Shown here: positions 5,966 to 8,555 of the stretch, piece after piece
Position numbering within the stretch: the first letter of the stretch is position 1
Layout: every line of letters starts with the position of its first letter
From: Candidatus Methanomethylophilaceae archaeon
GTDB taxonomy: Archaea > Thermoplasmatota > Thermoplasmata > Methanomassiliicoccales > Methanomethylophilaceae
DNA length: 8,555 nucleotides
Reading direction: 5' to 3'
Assembly (NCBI GenBank): GCA_017475875.1
Contig: JAFVET010000229.1
Span: 1-8,555 of the forward strand
Notes under the pieces: model-generated
The model's input: only the letters and a program-made list of their open reading frames with translations
Told to the model about the DNA's origin: nothing
The model's database searches: none
Translations under genes and position numbers: made by a program

Positions 5966-8555
5966 CTCAAATCCTCCAGTTGAAGCCTCATTGCGACACC
6001 AAGCGACAGCAGTTCGTCCATCAGGAGCTTGAACGCATAGGATGTCTGAACGAGGTAGATGTTGGTGTTGTTCTTGCACACGGGGCAGTAGAGCGAACCG
6101 TGACGGTCCATGATGGCGATGTGCCCGCACTTGGGGTTGCCACAGATGTACTGCTGCGTACCGTCGGACTCGTCGAGCAGACGGTCCTTGATGACCATCG
6201 CGGCACCGTGACCGATGAGACAGTCACGCTCCATCTCTCCGAACCTGAGACCTCCCTGCCTGGAACGTCCCTCGGTAGGCTGCCTGGTGAGGATCTGGAC
6301 CGGACCCCTGGACCTGACGTGCATCTTTCCGCTGACCATGTGGTGCAGCTTCTCGTAGAAGATCACACCGGTGTAGACGTCGGCCTCGATCATGCGGCCG
6401 GTCACACCGTCGTACATGATCTCCTTCCCGGTGTCCCTGAACCCGTTCCTGACGAGTCCGTCGCGTATCGACAGCTCGTTCTCTCCGGAGAACGCGGTAC
6501 CGTCGATGATGCGTCCCTCCATGGCTCCGACCTTGCCCGCGATCATCTCGAGCACGTGACCGATGGTCATACGGGACGGGATACCGTGGGGGTTGACGAC
6601 GAGGTCGGGGGTGATGCCCGCGGACGTGAACGGCATGTCGCACTGGTCCACTAGCCTTCCGATGACACCCTTCTGTCCGAACCTGGAACAGAACTTGTCA
6701 CCCAGTTCGGGGATCCTCTGGTCCCTGACCTTGACGCGGACCAGCCTGGATCCGTTCTCGGACTCCGTGATCATGACGGAGTCGACGTATCCCTTCTCTC
6801 CGTGCCTGACGGTGACCGACGTCTCCCTCCTCTTCTGGGGGTTGAGGAAGTCGGTGTCCTCCTCCTGGAACCTCGGAGGGGATGTCTTTCCGATGAGGAC
6901 GTCCGATCCCTTGACCTCGGCCTCGGGGTAGATGAGACCGTCCTCGCCCAGGGACGCGTACGCAGCGTCCGCACGGGCACCCACGATCTCGGTCTGCGGG
7001 ATCTGGATGTGGTCCTCCTGACCGCCGGGGTAGTGACGCTCCTCGGTACGGTAGGACCTCATGAAGGTGGACCTGCCGAGACCCCTCTGGACGGAGCTCT
7101 TGTTCATCACGAGCGCATCCTCGATGTTGTATCCGTGGTAGGAGAGGACGGCTATGCAGAAGTTCTGCCCTGCGGGCCTGTGGCTGTAACCCATGAACTG
7201 CATGGTCTGTGTCTGGACCATCGGGACCTGGGGGTACTGCATCAGGTGTCCCCTGGTGTCGGGCCTGATACGGTAGTTGGACGTGGGTATACCCAGGGCC
7301 TGCTTACCCATACCCGCACCCATGGTGACACGGGGCGCGGAGTTGTGTTCGGGATACGGAACGATACCGGAGGCGATTCCCAGGATGACCATGGGGTCGA
7401 TCTCCATGTGCGTGTAGCGCTTGTCGAGCTTGGTCGGCACGTAGAACTTGTCGCCGCACCATTTGCACAGGAGCTCCGCGTCCTCGGCCTTGCCGACGTT
7501 CCTCCAGTCGACATCGGTAGGGGACAGGGCGTGACCGCAGCAGGGGCACCTGCTTGGGACGTCGTAGGGTTCGACGAGGATGAGCGCATCCTCCTCCTCT
7601 TCGGCGTCGAGCCATTCGATGATGCCCTCGCGGAACAGGTCGTTCCAGTGGATCTTGTTCTCGCGGATGCCTTCGATGTGCCTCCAGGTGAGGGCGAGCT
7701 TCCCGTCCTTGACGATGAGCAGGGGCCTTCTGAGACGTCCCTCGTCGCAGTTGATGATGACCTCGCCCATCTCCTCGTCGTAACGGATGTTGATGACGTC
7801 GGTGATGAGTCCGAGGCGCCTGCGCTCCCTTATGTCGTTGACCAGTTTGGCGGCGTCACGGTGGACACCGACGAGGTCCCCGTTGACGAACACACGGGAA
7901 CCGGTGCCGCTCTTGACGGATTCGAGGTCCGACTCGCGGAGCATCCATTTGACATCGGCCTCGGGAGAACCCTTGGAAACGTCGATTATGAGCGCGGTGT
8001 TCTTCACCAGACCGCAGTTCTGACCTTCGGGGGTCTCGGACGGACACAGCCTGCCCCATTGCGTGGGGTGCAGGTCACGGGCCTCGAAGTGGGGCTGGGA
8101 CCTGGTCAGCGAGGACGTGACCCTCCTGAGGTGGGACATCGCGGACAGGTTGGAGGTACGGTCGAGGAGCTGGGACACTCCCGCACGGCCGCCGACCCAG
8201 TTACCGGTGGCGAGGGCGTGGAGGAGCTTGTGCGTCAGGAGGTCGGGACGGATGGACGCGGCGATGTTGATGTCGGTCTTCTTCCTTCCCCAGTTCCTCT
8301 CGAGCTGGTATTTGAGGTCCTTCATCAGGCTGCTGAAGCTGGTCCTGAAAAGGTCCTCCATGAGGTCGCCGGACAGCTTGAGCCTCTTGTTGGCGTAGTG
8401 GTCCTTGTCGTCCTCCTTCCTCTTCCCGAGGGAGAGCTCCAGGACGGTACGGGCGACACGGCCGAGGAAGATGGCCTTCTTCATACGGTCGGCCTCGGTG
8501 TCTCCCAGGTGGGGGAGGAGAGACCTGTCGAGGATGCTCTCGACCTTCTTCGTCC
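5962..8555 (-). CDS. rpoB: DNA-directed RNA polymerase subunit B, 5' partial
   Basis: The frame is open to the right edge, giving 863 residues; the roughly 330-370 N-terminal residues of a normal archaeal B are outside. Numbering from the internal Met at 8484: the fork segment [12 protein letters not shown] (151-162); a four-cysteine insertion (C313, C316, C340, C343) in the external-2 region; then [11 protein letters not shown] and the hybrid-binding region with GYNIED (451-456), whose E455/D456 match Rpb2 E836/D837. The active-site lysines K597 and K605 in [12 protein letters not shown] correspond to Rpb2 K979 and K987. The C-terminal clamp zinc site has C781-x4-C786 and C800-x2-C803. B forms the second half of the polymerase cleft and binds the NTP and RNA-DNA hybrid. 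It is unsplit in the visible part, unlike the B''/B' pair of many methanogens. It ends in TGA at 5964-5962, overlapping rpoA1. Confidence 0.97.
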   Translation of the reverse strand, partial: TKKVESILDRSLLPHLGDTEADRMKKAIFLGRVARTVLELSLGKRKEDDKDHYANKRLKLSGDLMEDLFRTSFSSLMKDLKYQLERNWGRKKTDINIAASIRPDLLTHKLLHALATGNWVGGRAGVSQLLDRTSNLSAMSHLRRVTSSLTRSQPHFEARDLHPTQWGRLCPSETPEGQNCGLVKNTALIIDVSKGSPEADVKWMLRESDLESVKSGTGSRVFVNGDLVGVHRDAAKLVNDIRERRRLGLITDVINIRYDEEMGEVIINCDEGRLRRPLLIVKDGKLALTWRHIEGIRENKIHWNDLFREGIIEWLDAEEEEDALILVEPYDVPSRCPCCGHALSPTDVDWRNVGKAEDAELLCKWCGDKFYVPTKLDKRYTHMEIDPMVILGIASGIVPYPEHNSAPRVTMGAGMGKQALGIPTSNYRIRPDTRGHLMQYPQVPMVQTQTMQFMGYSHRPAGQNFCIAVLSYHGYNIEDALVMNKSSVQRGLGRSTFMRSYRTEERHYPGGQEDHIQIPQTEIVGARADAAYASLGEDGLIYPEAEVKGSDVLIGKTSPPRFQEEDTDFLNPQKRRETSVTVRHGEKGYVDSVMITESENGSRLVRVKVRDQRIPELGDKFCSRFGQKGVIGRLVDQCDMPFTSAGITPDLVVNPHGIPSRMTIGHVLEMIAGKVGAMEGRIIDGTAFSGENELSIRDGLVRNGFRDTGKEIMYDGVTGRMIEADVYTGVIFYEKLHHMVSGKMHVRSRGPVQILTRQPTEGRSRQGGLRFGEMERDCLIGHGAAMVIKDRLLDESDGTQQYICGNPKCGHIAIMDRHGSLYCPVCKNNTNIYLVQTSYAFKLLMDELLSLGVAMRLQLEDLR
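5966..5977 (-). promoter_or_regulatory. Shine-Dalgarno for rpoA1 within the rpoB end
   Basis: GGAGGA (5977 down to 5972) lies inside the last codons of rpoB, six bases before the first ATG of the tandem ATGATG and nine before the second. Both spacings are workable, so it supports a start here but does not decide between the two Mets. With the ATGA overlap it indicates translational coupling of A' to B. Confidence 0.75.

Noticed and set aside
5966..6130. N-terminal extension of A' by 55 residues
   Set aside because: It lies wholly within rpoB in another frame, has atypical Arg/His-rich composition, and archaeal A' begins near the tandem Met at 5965, which has a good GGAGGA upstream.
1720..8555. 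Inteins in the polymerase subunits, as known in some archaea
   Set aside because: Conserved blocks of A', A'' and B run on without any large insert or splicing-type junction. The only sizeable inserts seen are the roughly 45-residue cysteine insert in B and the terminal extensions.
1..8555. CRISPR arrays, tRNA or rRNA genes, insertion sequences, phage genes
   Set aside because: Almost every base lies in a conserved housekeeping or radical SAM gene. No direct-repeat array, structured RNA gene or transposase was seen.

Overview
The window is an archaeal chromosomal segment that looks GC-rich by eye. It carries the distal part of the RNA polymerase large-subunit operon on the minus strand. In transcription order this is rpoB (5' end beyond the right edge), rpoA1 (A'), rpoA2 (A''), rpl30e and nusA. 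A sixth gene, a radical SAM protein cut by the left edge, lies on the plus strand and converges on nusA. Archaeal origin is clear from the A'/A'' division of the largest subunit, the ribosomal protein L30e and the short two-KH archaeal NusA. The B subunit runs unbroken through the region where many methanogens split it into B'' and B', and A'' carries an extra N-terminal domain. From these two features and general sequence feel I favour a Thermoplasmatota lineage, possibly Methanomassiliicoccales. That placement is inference and was not tested by any search.

Layout, left to right: radical SAM protein (1-955, +); a 46-bp convergent gap whose left border is a strong stem-loop beginning inside the radical SAM gene; nusA (1002-1430, or 1439 from a GTG); rpl30e (1436-1723); rpoA2 (1720-3156); rpoA1 (3158-5965); rpoB (5962-8555, partial). 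The minus-strand genes overlap by 4 bp or are separated by 1 bp (5 bp before nusA if its ATG start is used). Shine-Dalgarno sequences sit inside the end of the preceding gene, so the block reads as one translationally coupled operon. No gene-free stretch exceeds 50 bases.

B, A' and A'' form the catalytic core of RNA polymerase. B supplies the two active-site lysines, A' the Mg-binding NADFDGD loop and bridge helix, and A'' the trigger loop. L30e is a large-subunit ribosomal protein and NusA a KH-domain RNA-binding factor, so the operon couples transcription and translation components. In many Euryarchaeota rps12, rps7 and elongation-factor genes follow nusA; here the cluster stops at nusA.

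No foreign system such as CRISPR, a mobile element or a defence island is visible. The unusual content is inside the polymerase subunits: a helix-hairpin-helix-like domain plus charged linker at the start of A'', an acidic-aromatic tail at the end of A', and a four-cysteine zinc-ribbon-like insertion in the external-2 region of B. The first two meet at the A'/A'' split point, which corresponds to the foot region of Pol II Rpb1.
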